From assembly GCA_964019055.1 (NCBI GenBank), contig OZ025214.1:10987101-11051100 (forward strand): a stretch of 64,000 nt of DNA. The letters run 5' to 3'. Position 1 is the first letter of the stretch, and each line of letters opens with the position of its first letter. Below are positions 37,868-51,300 of this stretch, one piece after another. The DNA is from Anthopleura xanthogrammica (lineage: Eukaryota; Cnidaria; Anthozoa; Actiniaria; Actiniidae). The notes beneath the pieces are model-generated. The model was not told the DNA's origin, did not search any database, and worked only from the letters and a program-made list of their open reading frames with translations. The position numbers and the translations under genes are program-made.

Positions 37868-40800
37868 ATGTTTCAACCAGTCAAGGTATTATTACTCTAC
37901 TTTCCATTTCAATATCAATCAATAATTTCTCTTTATAATTTTTGTTATTTGATCTTACTTATTTTTGGATTAATCTATCTGGAAATACCTTTATGTGTTT
38001 TGTTACCGATATTTCGCATAAGGAAACGTTTCTGAATCAAAGGAACTGTATAGTGGTGGTATTGCCACAATGTGAGCCATTTCCTGGCTTACTTCAGCTC
38101 AGAGGTGGTTTCAGAGTTCGATTTGTGTGTTTAGTTATACACTGACTTTGACCAGCCCAGAGCTTGTTTCAGGGTTCCAAATGTCAATGAGCCTTGCCCT
38201 AAATTAGATCTGCAAGATTTTGTTTCAGGTTTCGATATGTGAGTTAACCCTGCCTTGACCGGCTTAGATACCCAGAGGTTTTTTAACGATTTACCAGCTA
38301 CCCTTGGCCCAATAAATATCCAACACATCTAATCCGAAAATGGCCATATCGCTTCACTTCTTCCCGTCGAAATTTGCAAATATATACGCTCTACTTTGAC
38401 AAGTTCATCGGCGAACGGATCAGTCTCGCCACGGATTCAGCGGTTGGTGACAAATCATTAACTATGTGGGGGAGGGTACATGACAAACGTTGACCTTTGC
38501 CTAGACTAAAAACCGCTCGATGACAGCGAGAAACAAGACCAATGTTTAGCTGAACGGAATGTAAAAATTATGCAGAGGAAAACCAGAACGTCTAGAGCTA
38601 TATTTCGTAAACATTATCTAGAAATCTTAAATTATTTTTGGTTATATGGATAAGGAATCTTTTATTTCGAGCAACATACCTGTTTGTTTAACGCAGTTTT
38701 CTTCATTATAGCACCGAATTTTAATGACACGGAGTCACCTGTCGTGGCTCTTACCTGTCAGACAAACTTCATAACATTTCACGACAAAAGCAAACTTTGT
38801 AGCAATAACTTTACATTAAAGCTTCAGTCGGTGAAATTGCTGAAAAAAAGTGATTCAGGAAAAAGTGTCCTCCATAAGTTTCGTACCGAATGCAAGCTAG
38901 GGAATTTTGACACGTTAATAAAGTTTATTCATAATATTATTACTATTCTTTCTTTATTTCAAAAGACAAGCTAATTTTACAATAACTGTGATGCTGGTTC
39001 CACGTTTAATAAAGTTCGTGATCCTACCCGGATCCTGAAAGCTGAAGTACACGTCTAAGAATTTATTTATTCGCATTTATTTATTTTATTTATACATGAT
39101 TTCTTCCATCACAGCCGCTGAGGTTTCATTTTACACCACAGGAAACCTGCGACATTTGTAGGCTCTTGTTCATTAAGCTAAAGACACAGGGAGCCCGTCA
39201 ATAAATCAATAATGTCATACATATTTTAAAGCCTACGTACTTGAGCCGGGTTCCCTGTGGTTCTTGTAATATTGAATACTTCATCAAAAAGTCATTCTAT
39301 ATCTAAATCTTTAAACGAAAAGAACCCAAATATATTCTCATTTGTCTTTTCAATTTGTTTTTCAGGCGCACTATGAGTTAGTGACTGTGCTTTTTGTAGC
39401 CTTGACCACTGCCAATCCAACCAACATTTTCAACTGGACAACCTGTAAAGCACGTCCTTCAATGACCTGTAACTGCACAAGTGAAAACCTTACTGATGTC
39501 ATTGTAAGATGTCAATTCCATCACGTGACTGATCTGAGGACAATTATAGATATTCCTCAAAATTTAATTCGATTGTAAGATATTAATCCTAAAGTTCTTA
39601 GTGTTGGGGTTTTAAAACAGATTACGTACGATAACGTTTTTGCCTAAAGGCATCAGTAGAGAGACTACACGAACCCTAGACCGTTGCTATGCATATAGCT
39701 AATATCTTGCAATATTTTCCCTTGCTTACTATTTTTTACTTGATCTAAAGATTATTTAAAAAAATATTAAACGCAGATGTTTAGCTCGAAATTTCCTACA
39801 GTGCAGCCATTTCCTGTTTTGTCTTCTCTCTAATTGGTAGATTAGCACCCATTTCCAATGTTAAAAAAATTAGGATAAAAAAAAAACGTTTGTTCCTTAA
39901 CTCCCTCGTACTAGATCAAAAAAAACAAGTCTTACAATGATCAAAACATTGCACATTTGATTTCAGAGATCTTTCTGGAAACAACATCAAAGAAATTACT
40001 TCGTACTCATTTTCTGGTTACGAGCAGTTGACATATTTGTAAGTAGCTGTTTGTTTGATGATAGATGTATTTATTATGTGTCAATTCTTCTACCCCTTCT
40101 CCAATCCATGCACCCACCTATACATTCCTTTATCCAAAAGCATATTCATCTATCTATCTATCTATCCATTTATACACCAATCCATCTGTTCATTATAAAT
40201 CCTCTATCAATTTCAAATCTCAACTGACTTCAAAAAAAATGAATTCCATACATGTACGTTCTTTTTTATGACAGATCGTTATCTTCCAATAAATTACATA
40301 CTATTGGTCAGAGAGCGTTCGCTGGACTAACAAGACTACGAGAGTTGTAAGTCTGATAATGAAATCACTGTCACTTACGCTGTCGCTGTCCGGTGTCATT
40401 GTCCGGTGTCAGTATCAGTGTCATTGTCATTGTACATGTCTTGTAGGAACCTTCAAGACAACATGATCAAACAGTGGGACACAACGTTGATTGAACAAGA
40501 TCTACCGAACCTCATCATGCTGAACATTGCACACAACTTTTATTGGAAACCAGGGCAACAAATCTTGTCACTACCAGTGCTGAAAATCATCAATTTATTG
40601 CTTGGTTTTGCTCCACTTAATCGTACTCACACGTATTCTTGGATTCGTTGCCACCTGGTTAGAAGGAATGTGGCAATAAACGATGCAACCACGATTATCG
40701 AAAAGATTCCAAGAAGCGTCAAAGAAAAGATGGATCCTGACTCCTTATCAATAAAGCCTGGCTTTTGCTATTTCAACAGGATACGTTTTCAAGATGACAA

Positions 40801-41845
40801 ATACATGAGTGTGATAGATAGAGCCGGGTACTATTTTCATTGTGAAACGTTTCTGCAACCCATTTGTTTACTAAGAAACTCAAGTAAAAATGCCCCTGAA
40901 CTACACAGCCAGAACAACTGGTTTTACTTCCAACGGATAGCGACTCCCAAATGCTGGACCGTAAAAAACTCCATTCTCTATATTCCCTTGACTGAAGGAG
41001 TCTGTGCAATGGTTTTAAACATAATCGTTACCATAACAACCTTAAGAAGCAGAGTTCTACGAGAGTCTGTAGCACATGTTCTTGTGGCTAATATTGCTGT
41101 AGGAGACCTGTTCACCTCATTCTACATGATCATCATGACATCCACAAGGCAAATAATGGATGCTCTTGAATACGAAAACTTTTACCTGCCGTACTACTGT
41201 AGAATTGTTGGTTTCTTTTTCCTAATTGGCCAATTTTCAAGTCCAATGATGTCGTTCATAATGACATTAGAAAGGTATTTAGCTGTTGTATACTGCATGA
41301 GACCACACATCAGGATAACTATGAGAATGGCTTATGTTGCTGTTGTGATTATCTGGAGTCTATCTTTGTCTTTAGCAGTCAGCTTCATGACTTCACCAAA
41401 GTTCTCATTGAAGACAGATGACGTGTGCATACCTTTAGGTAACATTGACGGCGTACAATCGACCATCTACGTTGGAGGTATCGGAATCTTGTTTTACGTT
41501 ATTTCAATGGCCTTATATATTTGCATGTATGTGGATTTCCAAAAGACTAACCAGAAGACCGTACAGTTACAAAGAGAAAACCGTTTGGCGCGCAGGATTG
41601 CATTCATCATGTTTACTAACGTTCTTTTTTTCATTATTCCTTTGCTTATTATTGTAATAGTTGATAATTTTATAAACATTTCAAATTTTGATGCAATTGT
41701 TTTTTTGCGCACCTTTCCCATTTCTTGTCTTGCCATTAATTCTTGCCTTAACCCGTTTTTATTTTCGTTCAGGAATGAAACCTTTCGTCGCGAGTTTCGT
41801 AGGCGTTGTTTTGGTTGTACAAGCACTGTTGCGGTTCAACCCTGA
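37868..41845 (+). CDS. LRR-containing class A GPCR, gene C
   Basis: Exons read as 37868-37885 (MFQPVK), 39366-39574 (signal run VTVLFVALTTA and cysteine-rich cap with W-x-TC), 39967-40038 and 40275-40346 (LRRs beginning DLSGNNIKEI and SLSSNKLHTI) and 40447-41845. The join is 1770 bases in frame, 589 residues. Helix 1 begins near residue 298; ERY is near 399-401; NPFLF near 559-563; C375 before helix 3 and C451 in the second loop are the expected disulfide. The C-terminal tail ends CTSTVAVQP, close to gene A. The Met exon and its leader match gene A. All donors and acceptors are ordinary GT/AG. It should be a plasma-membrane receptor; the family resembles LGR/relaxin or GRL101-like receptors but carries few LRRs, so the ligand cannot be guessed. 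Confidence 0.88.
38085..38290 (+). repeat. SINE tail units
   Basis: Three diverged copies of the 57-base unit (GACCAGCCCAGAG, TTTCAGGGTTCC, GTGAGTTAACCC and so on) in intron 1 of GPCR gene C. The tRNA-like head is not visible. Confidence 0.6.
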
Positions 41846-42770
41846 TTATAACTTTTGCTTCTTTTTTTCTTTATTAGTTGGTTTGCTAGTTTGTTGGTTG
41901 AGTAGCTGGCTGGCTGTTGGACTGGTTGATGCATGACTGTCTGGCTCCTTGAATGGAGGATAATTGTTCGGTAGTCGTTTGGTTCGCTGTTTGGGTGACT
42001 GGCTAGCTAGTTGCTCAGTTGGTTAGTTGTTTGGTTGTTTGTTTCAAAGTATTCTCAATTATGTTTTTGTATATCAGAAATTCGGCAATATTTTTTTTTG
42101 TTCATGCAGTTATGAACCTCTAGGCTGACATGTGGCAAAGAAATCGAGATCGGAGCCACTTTTTAAAATTCTAGTTAAATGTGAAGAATCGAATTGTCAA
42201 TAAACACCGAGTACTTGCTCCTACATCCCCTTAGAAAAACAAATAAAGGTACCATCTGCAATTGAAATATGTTTCTCCTGCATGATATTTTATTCTATTC
42301 CCTAGCTTTCGGACTCTCGTCCATCACCAGGGGTATACAGTGGATAAGCGAAACTTACAATCTTGTATATACTTAAAAATTAGAAATTCAAATATATAAT
42401 GCATAAGAGGCTAGAATTAAGAATAACTATAGCAACGCACGTGAATATCTAAGGGGAATATAGTAAGTTCATGATATAAAACCTAATATATTCACTAAAA
42501 TATATTCAAATCCCTAAAAATATATAATTATTAACCAACTATGAAAAACTTATAAAACTATAGTTGAAAAAAAAATTGATGAAGATATAGCTGTTTGTTC
42601 TAAAATTCATTTATTTATGCATAGCAATTTATTGGCTTGTTTATAGTCTAAACTAAATTGTGATAAATATATATAGATTAAATAAAAATGGTATTCAGTA
42701 AGATATTATAAAATGTATATCTACTATACTATATCTATAATTACTATGATTCGTATTTGAAAAACTATTT
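41846..42770. other. 3' flank of gene C, low-complexity GGTT-rich tract, no gene
   Basis: About 41870-42050 is rich in TTGGTTGGT, TGGCTGGCT and similar words, then AT-rich sequence with possible AATAAA signals. No gene seen. Confidence 0.5.
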
Positions 42771-45146
42771 AAAACTACAGTATGTTGCCCAGTTTCGTGG
42801 CAGTACCAGTTTCGTGACACTTTCAAATTAAACTCGTTTTTAGCGACGGCTATTTAATATTTCGGAAAACAAAGAGAACCGAAAGTAAACCGAACATTCA
42901 ACTTCGGAATGCATGTTTTGGCAATCTTTTTAAAGAACGTGTTTGTCAGGGAGAAGCCATTTTTGTCAGGTGAGTGGAGTTGTCTCGACGAAAATCTTTG
43001 ATTTTCACTGAGCAGTGAATTGCCCTGCGCTCGAAAACTAGGCATTAAGAGGGGTAGTCCATAAATGCCACCTGAGGGGTGCAGAATGAAAAAATTCGAA
43101 ATCGCTCAAATTTTGTCAGAATGTAGGCCTTAGTGACTCATAACTGTTGTGTAAGTTTCACTGCGATCGGATAAATAGTTTAGGAGAACGGCACCGAAAA
43201 CCGTTTTTTCTGATCACTTCCGGTTTTTTCACTCGATTTCACCACATCCCCAAAAACCCTAAAAATCACAAAATTCCTTTCGCATTCCTCGGCAAACAAT
43301 TTAATTTCATGATTAAGATATCCTAACCCTCATTTGGATGGATTTATCAAGCATTTTGCTTAAAATGGGAATATTTTATCGATTTTTACATTATTTTAAT
43401 TATTTTGAGCAATATTTTATACCCTATGTTGCAAGGCTAATATCTCCAATGGTACATCGATTCACATAAATTACTACTACAGGGAGAAAGAGCAATGTTT
43501 TATCTTTACTTTTATCAAATAAAATTTTGGGGCACTTGAAAATTCGAATTTTGGCAAGACGAAATACAACTCCTATTGACCCCCAAAATCATGACAACTT
43601 GAGTCGTAAGCGGTCACGCTTTATGCGAAAGATAAATTATTTGGTCCATTAAGCTGCTTCTAATAGACAAGAAATTCGATGATGTAGAAGATAAAACGTT
43701 TATTGACATTCTCAGAAAATATTGAAAGAATCCAAGTGAAATTTTTATTGTTTTAGGACAACCAAGTTGAGTCTTCTTGTTGTGTCACTCGATACTGACG
43801 ATTTACCCCTTCGATTTTCGATAATATTTGGTATAGATTGTCTTTGAAAAACCTCAATCACAATATAACAACCTTACTAATACAGTATGAACAATTTGTA
43901 CCTTATTACACTTGGATTTGTAGAAAATAAATTCGTTGAATCCAGGCGCCATGCGAAAAACTCAATAGTCCAACTGACTTTGCAGGATTACGTGACAAAT
44001 ATTACCACAGGTAGCCCGTCATCACTCTATCAGATTTAACTCGTACATGGACGGCCTTGCCGTGGCATCACTTGTTTTTGGTTTCAGATGATCTTAGGCA
44101 ATAAAAGTTCAAAAAAAGTTAGCTGTAATCGTTTTATAGTCATGCTTTTATTTGTTGATCTCAGAATGGTCCTAGTGTTTTACAACTTTCAATTATTAAC
44201 TTTTTTAACATGAAAAATAATGTATTTTTAAAATTTTTTTGTTAACCGTTAGTGAAAACAAACCTAACCGTTAGCCGTTAAAATAAGCCAAAATCTTAAT
44301 CGTTAGCCGCAAAAACTACCGCCCAATTGAGACCCTCAGTCAAGTGATGCCACGCCTTCCAACGCAACTATCCAGAAACAGGGATGGGCACTGGAAAAGT
44401 GCAAGACTGCACGAAGAAGCAAATGCAGTACAGTAACATGCATGGATAAAATGTTTTCAGGGCACTTCTGCAATATCATCACTACAAAAAACACCCTACA
44501 TACTGATAGAGACCATTGCGGAAAACATGCAACTGTGTGTCATAGTCGCAGAACGTAACCCATGTCCACACTCTTCATGTTTTTGTGAAAATATATTTAT
44601 GCTTCATAAACATCATTTTTCATTTTAAAGGATCGAAACTAGAGGGTTTAGGGTGGGGCGAATGGGATCTTTTAGTTTGGATGTCGTATTTAATTTTTTA
44701 TGACCCCTCTCCCTCTCCCCATGCATTCTGTAGGAGACCAAGAAAACGCAAGGCAGTAGTGCCAGAATTTACAAACAATTTTGTTTTGTTTTCGGTTCCA
44801 TGTTAACAACAGATACCCAGCTCGCTTCTGTCAAGATCATCAGTTTATATCACAAACTCAGAGGCGGCGGAGAAGGGGGCTTTAGCCCCCCACCCCCTTT
44901 AAGAATTTGGAGGGGCTCAGCCTTCCTACGTTTTAAGAGAAACTAGTTCCTTAAAAAGTTTTAAAAGTTTGACTTAGTGCGTTAAAAGAGTCTTATGAAG
45001 GTTTAGAACCATTTGAAATGAAAGTTATACAATTGTTTCGATTGTTTCTAGCATACACACGATTCTTTAGGGCGAGTGTGTATACCAAAGAAAATATAAG
45101 TACACGGCCCAGGGGGGGGGGGGGGGGGAGCACTTCGGGTCTTTTC

Positions 45147-45372
45147 ATACGGGGATGCTCCGCCCGGACTCATGACCCTTACCCTTTTTTATACCAAATT
45201 TCAGCAAAAAGGTACCCCTTTTTATACCTTTTTTGCCTGAAAAGGTACCCCTATTATATACCTTTGAAGAAAACCTACCCCTTTTTATACCAAAACTCAC
45301 AAATTTCCACCCCTTTTCTATACGTGTGGCCTGAAAAAAAGTACCCCTTTCGGGCGGAGCTTCCCCGTATAG
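45147..45372. mobile_element. Palindromic MITE with internal minisatellite
   Basis: CATACGGGGATGCTCCGCCC pairs with CGGGCGGAGCTTCCCCGTAT. Between them lie about six degenerate copies of a unit with TACCCCTTTTTATACC. Poly-G and poly-C tracts border it on both sides. Open frames through it encode repeated YPFLY-like words and are not a credible gene. Confidence 0.7.
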
Positions 45373-45456
45373 CCAATTATAGGGAGTACCCCCCCCCCCC
45401 CCCCGGGATTCACGGTATGCCACGAGAAAACATCGTATAACCACTTTATCCCAAAC

Positions 45457-45575
45457 CATAGAAAACCCAAATGCGCATGATTTGAAGGAAGAGTGAAATA
45501 CCGACGAATATACAACGGCTTTCCTGCATTCTGATTGGCTGTATTTTCTATGGTGTTGAATAAATAGTTCTATTA
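45457..45575. mobile_element. MITE related to the one at 15557
   Basis: Ends TTATCCCAAACCATAGAAAA and TTTTCTATGGTGTTGAATAA are inverted repeats and match the MITE at 15557-15688. It lies inside the nested Kolobok-type element. Confidence 0.65.
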
Positions 45576-47439
45576 AAATATCTGGCGGTAGGCAGTCCAT
45601 TTACGAGCTAAATCAGATGGAGTGATGACGGGCTACCTGTGGTAATATTTGTCACGTAATCCTGCAAAGTCAGTTGGACTATTGAGTTATTCGCATGAAG
45701 CCTGGATTCAACGAGTTTATTTTCTACAAATCCAAGTGTAATAAGGTACAAATTGTTCATACTGTATTAGTAAGGTTGTTATATTGTGATTGAGGATTTT
45801 TAAAGACAATCTATACCAAATATTATCGAAAATCGAAGGGGCAAATCGTTAGTATCGAGTGACACAACAAGAAGACTCAACTTGGTTGTCCTAAAACAAT
45901 AAAAATTTCACTTGGATTCTTTCAATATTTTCTGAGAATGTCAATAAACGTTTTATCTTCTACATCATCGAGTTTCTTGTCTATTAGAAGCAGCTTAATG
46001 GACCAAATAATTTATCTTTCGCATAAAGCGTGACCGAGTACGACTCAAGTTGTCATGATTTTGGGGGTCAATAGGAGTTGTATTTCGTCTTGCCAAAATT
46101 CGAATTTTCAAGTGCCCCAAAATTTTATTTGATAAAAGTAAAGATAAAACATCGCTCTTTCTACCTGTAGTAGTAATTTATGTGAATCGATGTACCATTG
46201 GAGATATTAGCCTTGCAACATAGGGTATAAAATATTGCTCAAAATAATTAAAATAATGTAAAAATCGATAAAATATTCCCATTTTAAGCAAAATGCTTGA
46301 TAAATCCATCCAAATGAGGGTTAGGATATCTTAATCATGAAATTAAATTGTTTGCCGAGGAATGCGAAAGGAATTTTGTGATTTTTAGGGTTTTTGGGGA
46401 TGTGGTGAAATCGAGTGAAAAAACCGGAAGTGATCAGAAAAAACGGTTTTCGGTGCCGTTCTCCTAAACTATTTATCCGATCGCAGTGAAACTTACACAA
46501 CAGTTATAAGTCACTAAGGCCTACATTCTGACAAAATTTGAGCGATTTCGAATTTTTTCATTCTGCACCCCTCAGGTGGCATTTATGGACTACCCCTCTT
46601 AAAGTTGCTTATTCTCAAAGAAACAACTTAAGATTAGTACTGACGGAAGCTAGATAGTTAAATTTCATTCTACGACTGTTTAATGTTAAGGAAGTTTTAT
46701 ATTTGCAAGGATATTAGATGAATAATATTGAGTCCGTTTTAAGATTAGGTGCCCAGTTTCGTGACACGCCAACACCAGTGATTACAAAAACGTGACTACA
46801 CTGACAATTAATAATTATAAACAAAACTATAGTCGCAAATTGTTTCAAAACACACATGTTATGAATTCTGCAAATATTCACAGTTACAATGTAATTTTTA
46901 ATCAAATAAACAGATTTAAAAGCTCTTCTTTCTCAAGTGATCTTGCGAATTAATTAAATGTTCAACTCCGGTCGTATCATATTCCCCCATTTTAAAAATT
47001 TAACAAGGAACACTTCAAATTTCACAACAAAATAAAGTTAAAGGTAAGAAAATATGTTTTTGTTGTGAATTTATGTGTTTGTTGTGAATTACTTTGAAAA
47101 AAATGCATTTTTACAGCGTGTCACGAAACTGGCCCAGCTGTCACGAAACTGGGCACTTAAGTGGCCATCGATATATTCCTTTTATTTTATCAAATTAAAA
47201 GATTCGAAGAAAATATCCACATCACAATGTTACCTGATAAATGTGCCTTTATGTGACAAAATTTTATAGAATTATCTTTTTCCGTAGAGAAGATATAGTA
47301 TTCACAACCTGAAGTGTCACGAAACTGGGCAACATACTGTACTGGAAAGCTAATATTAATAAAAATATCATTCAATGGTTTAAACCAATAGATTGACTTC
47401 AATTATGTATCAAGGTTTTGTACACTTCTTGCAACGTTT

Positions 47440-47810
47440 TACTAACGTTGCCTAGCAACCAGCTACACAAACTCCAAAGCGTGCAAAATGCAGCTGTGCG
47501 TCTCATCTGTAATGTCGGACGCTTTGAACACATTACTCCTTCTTTGTATAGACTTCACTAGTTACCCATTAGCTACATAATTCAGTTCAAAATCTTGCTT
47601 CTCGTCTTCAAAGCTCTAATAGACTTGCTCCTTTGTATATAACAGAACTTGTATAATTTAAGTCAGTCCCTAGATATAATCTGTGGACAAACTTTTAATA
47701 AAATATCCTACTTTTAAGAGTCTTACTACATTGGGTGACCGCTGATTTACTTGTGATGCACCCAAACTATGGAATGCCCTTCCTAGCAATAGCCTTCATG
47801 CTGATAATTA
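47440..47810 (+). pseudogene. Decayed LINE ORF2 C-terminal fragment
   Basis: With stops and frame changes the sequence reads LQSVQNAAVRLICN, HITPSLYRLH, ILLLVFKAL and PKLWNALP, the usual C-terminal words of CR1-like reverse transcriptase proteins. It is an old, broken, 5'-truncated copy. Confidence 0.65.
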
Positions 47811-47989
47811 CATGGAGCCCAATTTGGGTAAAAAACAATAGTTCCAATATATTTACGTGCAAGAGGTATATATCAACACCATGAGAGGCACAAAATATGT
47901 CCGTTGTAGTTCACTTACACAATCGTTTTGATTGTTTTACATTGTATACAAAATGATAATAATAACGTAATACTGACAGGCAAACCTAA

Positions 47990-48242
47990 TTATCATTCAA
48001 ATTATTTTTTTCCGTCATTTTGATTGGCCGAGAGAACTGCAAATAACCGCCTACAAATAATGGTCTGCTCATGCGCACTACGATGCAAAGCCATCTTGCT
48101 GCAAATAACGGTCTGCTCATGCGCAATAACGCTGCATTTGACAATGGCTCGCTTCCCTGAAAAAAATGAGCTGACTTCTTTGTTACTGTTTGACTCGTGC
48201 GCACTGCACCTCAAAGATTAGAAAAAAATAATTTGAATGATA
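47990..48242. mobile_element. Foldback MITE
   Basis: TATCATTCAAATTATTTTTT at the left and AAAAAATAATTTGAATGATA at the right are inverted repeats. GGTCTGCTCATGCGCA occurs twice inside. Confidence 0.75.
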
Positions 48243-48245
48243 AAA

Positions 48246-48367
48246 CAATTATTGAACTCGGTGATCGTAAAATATCGAGATTTGTTAGTGTCTTGCAAGC
48301 AATTATTTGCCGATGCCGAAGGCATCTAACAAATCAAGATATGTTGCTCAACCTCGTCCAATAATTG
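48246..48367. mobile_element. MITE with CAATTATTGAACTCGG ends
   Basis: CAATTATTGAACTCGG pairs with the right end CCTCGTCCAATAATTG. It is the same type as the MITE at 21733 and abuts the MITE at 47990-48242. Confidence 0.6.
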
Positions 48368-48395
48368 CTTATTGTTTGTAATGATCTTTATTTAA

Positions 48396-51300
48396 GAGCG
48401 ACTGTCTGTAAAAATCGAGAATCGTTCGACAGTTGTAAAAATTTTGATTTCTTTATACTTTGCCCAAAAGACCCTTAGGGTAAACTATTTTCGAAAAAAA
48501 CCATTTAAAGGTTTGGCCGATTTTTATTTTTGGCGAAATCGAGAAAAGTTGAAATTCACGTCCGAGCGTGTCTGGCGGCCTTCGAAATGCGTGAAAAATA
48601 GTGCATCTTTGATAACCGCTCACGACCGATTGAAACCCCGTTCGAAATTGAAAAACTCACAACTGATTTATCTATTATTAATCTATGAACAGACTTAATT
48701 TGAGCTGTACAGACATTTTGTTTATTTTTATTTTCTTACTAAGGTAAGGGCGCTTTGGAGTTGCTAGAGAAAACATCGAATTACGGGCAAATCCAATGCA
48801 TTCATTCTCCAATGCGCTATACAATATTACAAAAAAAATAATTTTTCCTTAAAGCTCAACTATCATACTAAGTCACCACAAAATATCTAACTTGGCCCGC
48901 AAAAAGCCTGACTTCTAGAGGAAGAGTTCTAAGCACTACTTTGACCTGTCGTAAAGCAATCTAACACTTGAGCGTTACCAAGATGATAGGCCTAAACTGC
49001 TCCTAAAATATATTCTATGCCTCTAAATGACTGTTTTTCAATTTTTGGTCGTAATTCGACTGCAGAAGTATAAGTTTTGTAAACATTCAGATGATAATAT
49101 TCAAGAAATTATCATACTGAACTACAACAATGACTTCCGGTTACATTCCCGCAGTAACACAACGACAACAACAAAGGCCTAATGTGATAATCTTGCAAAA
49201 ATTACCAGTTTCACGCTGGGCTAGCACAGTACTGAAATCGGCGCTTTTAAGTGTGAATTTGAATAACTTTTTACAATAAAGATCGATTAACTTGAAATTT
49301 GAAATCTGAAGAGTACTCGCCAAAAGGAAAAATTTGTTCTTTTCACTTTTACCAATGTTACGATTTTTGGCGGGAAAATGACGTCACCAATTTAGTGAGA
49401 AATTGAAAATGAGAGACATGGCAAATTTTAAATAAGCGTCTTTGAAAGAACTCATTGAGATACGTTCAAAACCGAAGAGATAATTGACATGGGTGCTTGC
49501 ACTCAAAAGATATGATTTTTTGAAAATTGCATTTGTTAGGAAAAAAGGCGGGAAAATGCAATTTTCAAAAAATCATATCTTTTGAGTGCAAGCACCCATA
49601 TCTATCATGTCTTCGGTTTTGAACATATCTCAATGAGTTCTTTCAAAAACGCTTATTTAAAATTTGCCATGTCTCTCATTTTCAATTTCTCACTAAATTG
49701 GTGACGTCATTTTCCCGCCAAAAATCGTAACATTGGTAAAAGTGAAAAGAACAAATTTTTCCTTTTGGCGAGTACTCTTCAGATGTCAAATTTCAAGTTA
49801 ATCAATCTTTATTGTAAAAATTTATTCAAATTCACGCTTAAAAGCGCCGATTTCAGTACTGTGCTAGCCCAGCGTGTTGAGAGTGATAATACTAAACAAA
49901 ACGGAATAAAGCAATGAATTCAACTCTGCATATATGTAATTTTGAATAAATGAGCGAATATAAGCGTTATTAAAGGCAATGATACTTAAGGGCCGTTCTG
50001 CCAGGCTATAAAACGCATGTCGGTTGTACAAACATCATTAATGCCGCTACTGGCTTCAACTAACTAACGATTGTAACGTTGTTTAACAAAATCTAATTTA
50101 AACTCAAAATTATATGAAAATAATGCTGCGTTTATTGATGAAATAAGCTTAAATTCAATGCGATTGGTCAGATCAGTAATTCGAAAATTCAGTTACTTAC
50201 ATTTATTCAAAAGTTACACTCGTCTACATTCGTGGTTGTTACCGGTTGTCAGCCGGCTATTATATTTATCCGTCCCAATTCAACCAATCCCTGAATTCTC
50301 ATATTCTTTTGAAAGATTTAGGCCTCAGTACACGTAGCCTTGTGAGCCCGACTTTAGAGTTAAAGGCGAAGCGATACTTAGTAATGACAGTATGATAATG
50401 ATAATGATAAAAACACATGGTACAGAAATAAGTCCCGTGGGGGTGAGGGAGCATGCGCAAAGTCGAGTGACGCACAGTGAAGAATTATTTTGTAAAGAAC
50501 ACTTTATTACATGAACGCCAGTTGCTTGTGGCTTGTTACGATGCATATATTTACATTGGTTGCTTTAGTCAAATTTAAACAAGTATATTTCAATAAGCTT
50601 ATCTCGTGTGTTATTAGTTTTGCGTTTGTGTCGTTAGAAATAACGTTTAGACAATGATCATGTCAAGTTTGACGGCTCCACCTTACGAATATTGCCAAAT
50701 ATAGAACTTAGTTACCAATGCAACGACAATAGAATTATATTACACTGTCACATCCCCATAATACTTTGCGTTTTCTTTCTTTTTTTGGGGTGGGGGGGGG
50801 GGGGGGGCAACAATCGGCAAAAACAAAATTTGAAAATTCAAAACTTTTCATGCAGATGCTGAGTATATTTGCTATTATCATTGAAAAATCCAGTATCAGT
50901 TTAATCAGAGTTAATTCCACACGAATGTGAAAATGAAATGTTTGGCGTAACAGATAATGTATGGACTTACCAAAAAATGATTTCTTTCTGGTTTTTGTGA
51001 ATTGTGATAGAATCTATCATAGATGCATAAGTGTTTTTAGATGTTTTTTTCTTCAATTCTTATTAATCTTCATGGTAATATTAACGATTTTGTTTCGTTG
51101 TTGTCCCCCACTGAATGCAAAGCATTATGGGAATGTGAAAGTGGTGAATTGCCTAATACATTGTACCGATGCTTGTTGCTGCGCTCTTGCTTGAAAATCC
51201 TACACCTTGTGGAGCAAGCTGAAATCCTGACAACATACAGTGTATCACATTAAGTGAGTGTAAGAGAGACGTGTCCGGCGCAGCACCTCAAGTCCTGTAA

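Larger units (their letters stand above)
43049..46598. mobile_element. Kolobok-type foldback element nested in the pogo-like element
   Basis: TTAA at 43045-43048 and 46599-46602 flanks ends GAGGGGTAGTCCATAAATGC. Inverted arms of about 1 kb (43049-44050 and 45597-46598) are nearly identical. The centre, 44051-45596, holds other repeats and no transposase, so the element is non-autonomous. Confidence 0.85.
42778..47339. mobile_element. Pogo/Tc1-like element, TA target site, no transposase
   Basis: TA at 42776-42777 and 47340-47341 flanks the ends CAGTATGTTGCCCAGTTTCG, identical on both sides for over 20 bases. The word CCAGTTTCGTGACA or its complement occurs six times near the ends (about 42785, 42806, 46749, 47118, 47132 and 47313), as expected for subterminal transposase-binding repeats. 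TA duplication with CAGT ends fits pogo/Tigger-like elements. Another element (43049-46598) was inserted inside. I see no transposase frame. Confidence 0.7.

Noticed and set aside
45018..45600. Open frames on both strands with repeated YPFLY-like or KGKGT-like words
   Set aside because: They lie in a palindromic MITE with an internal minisatellite and poly-G tracts; no start, splice or family support.
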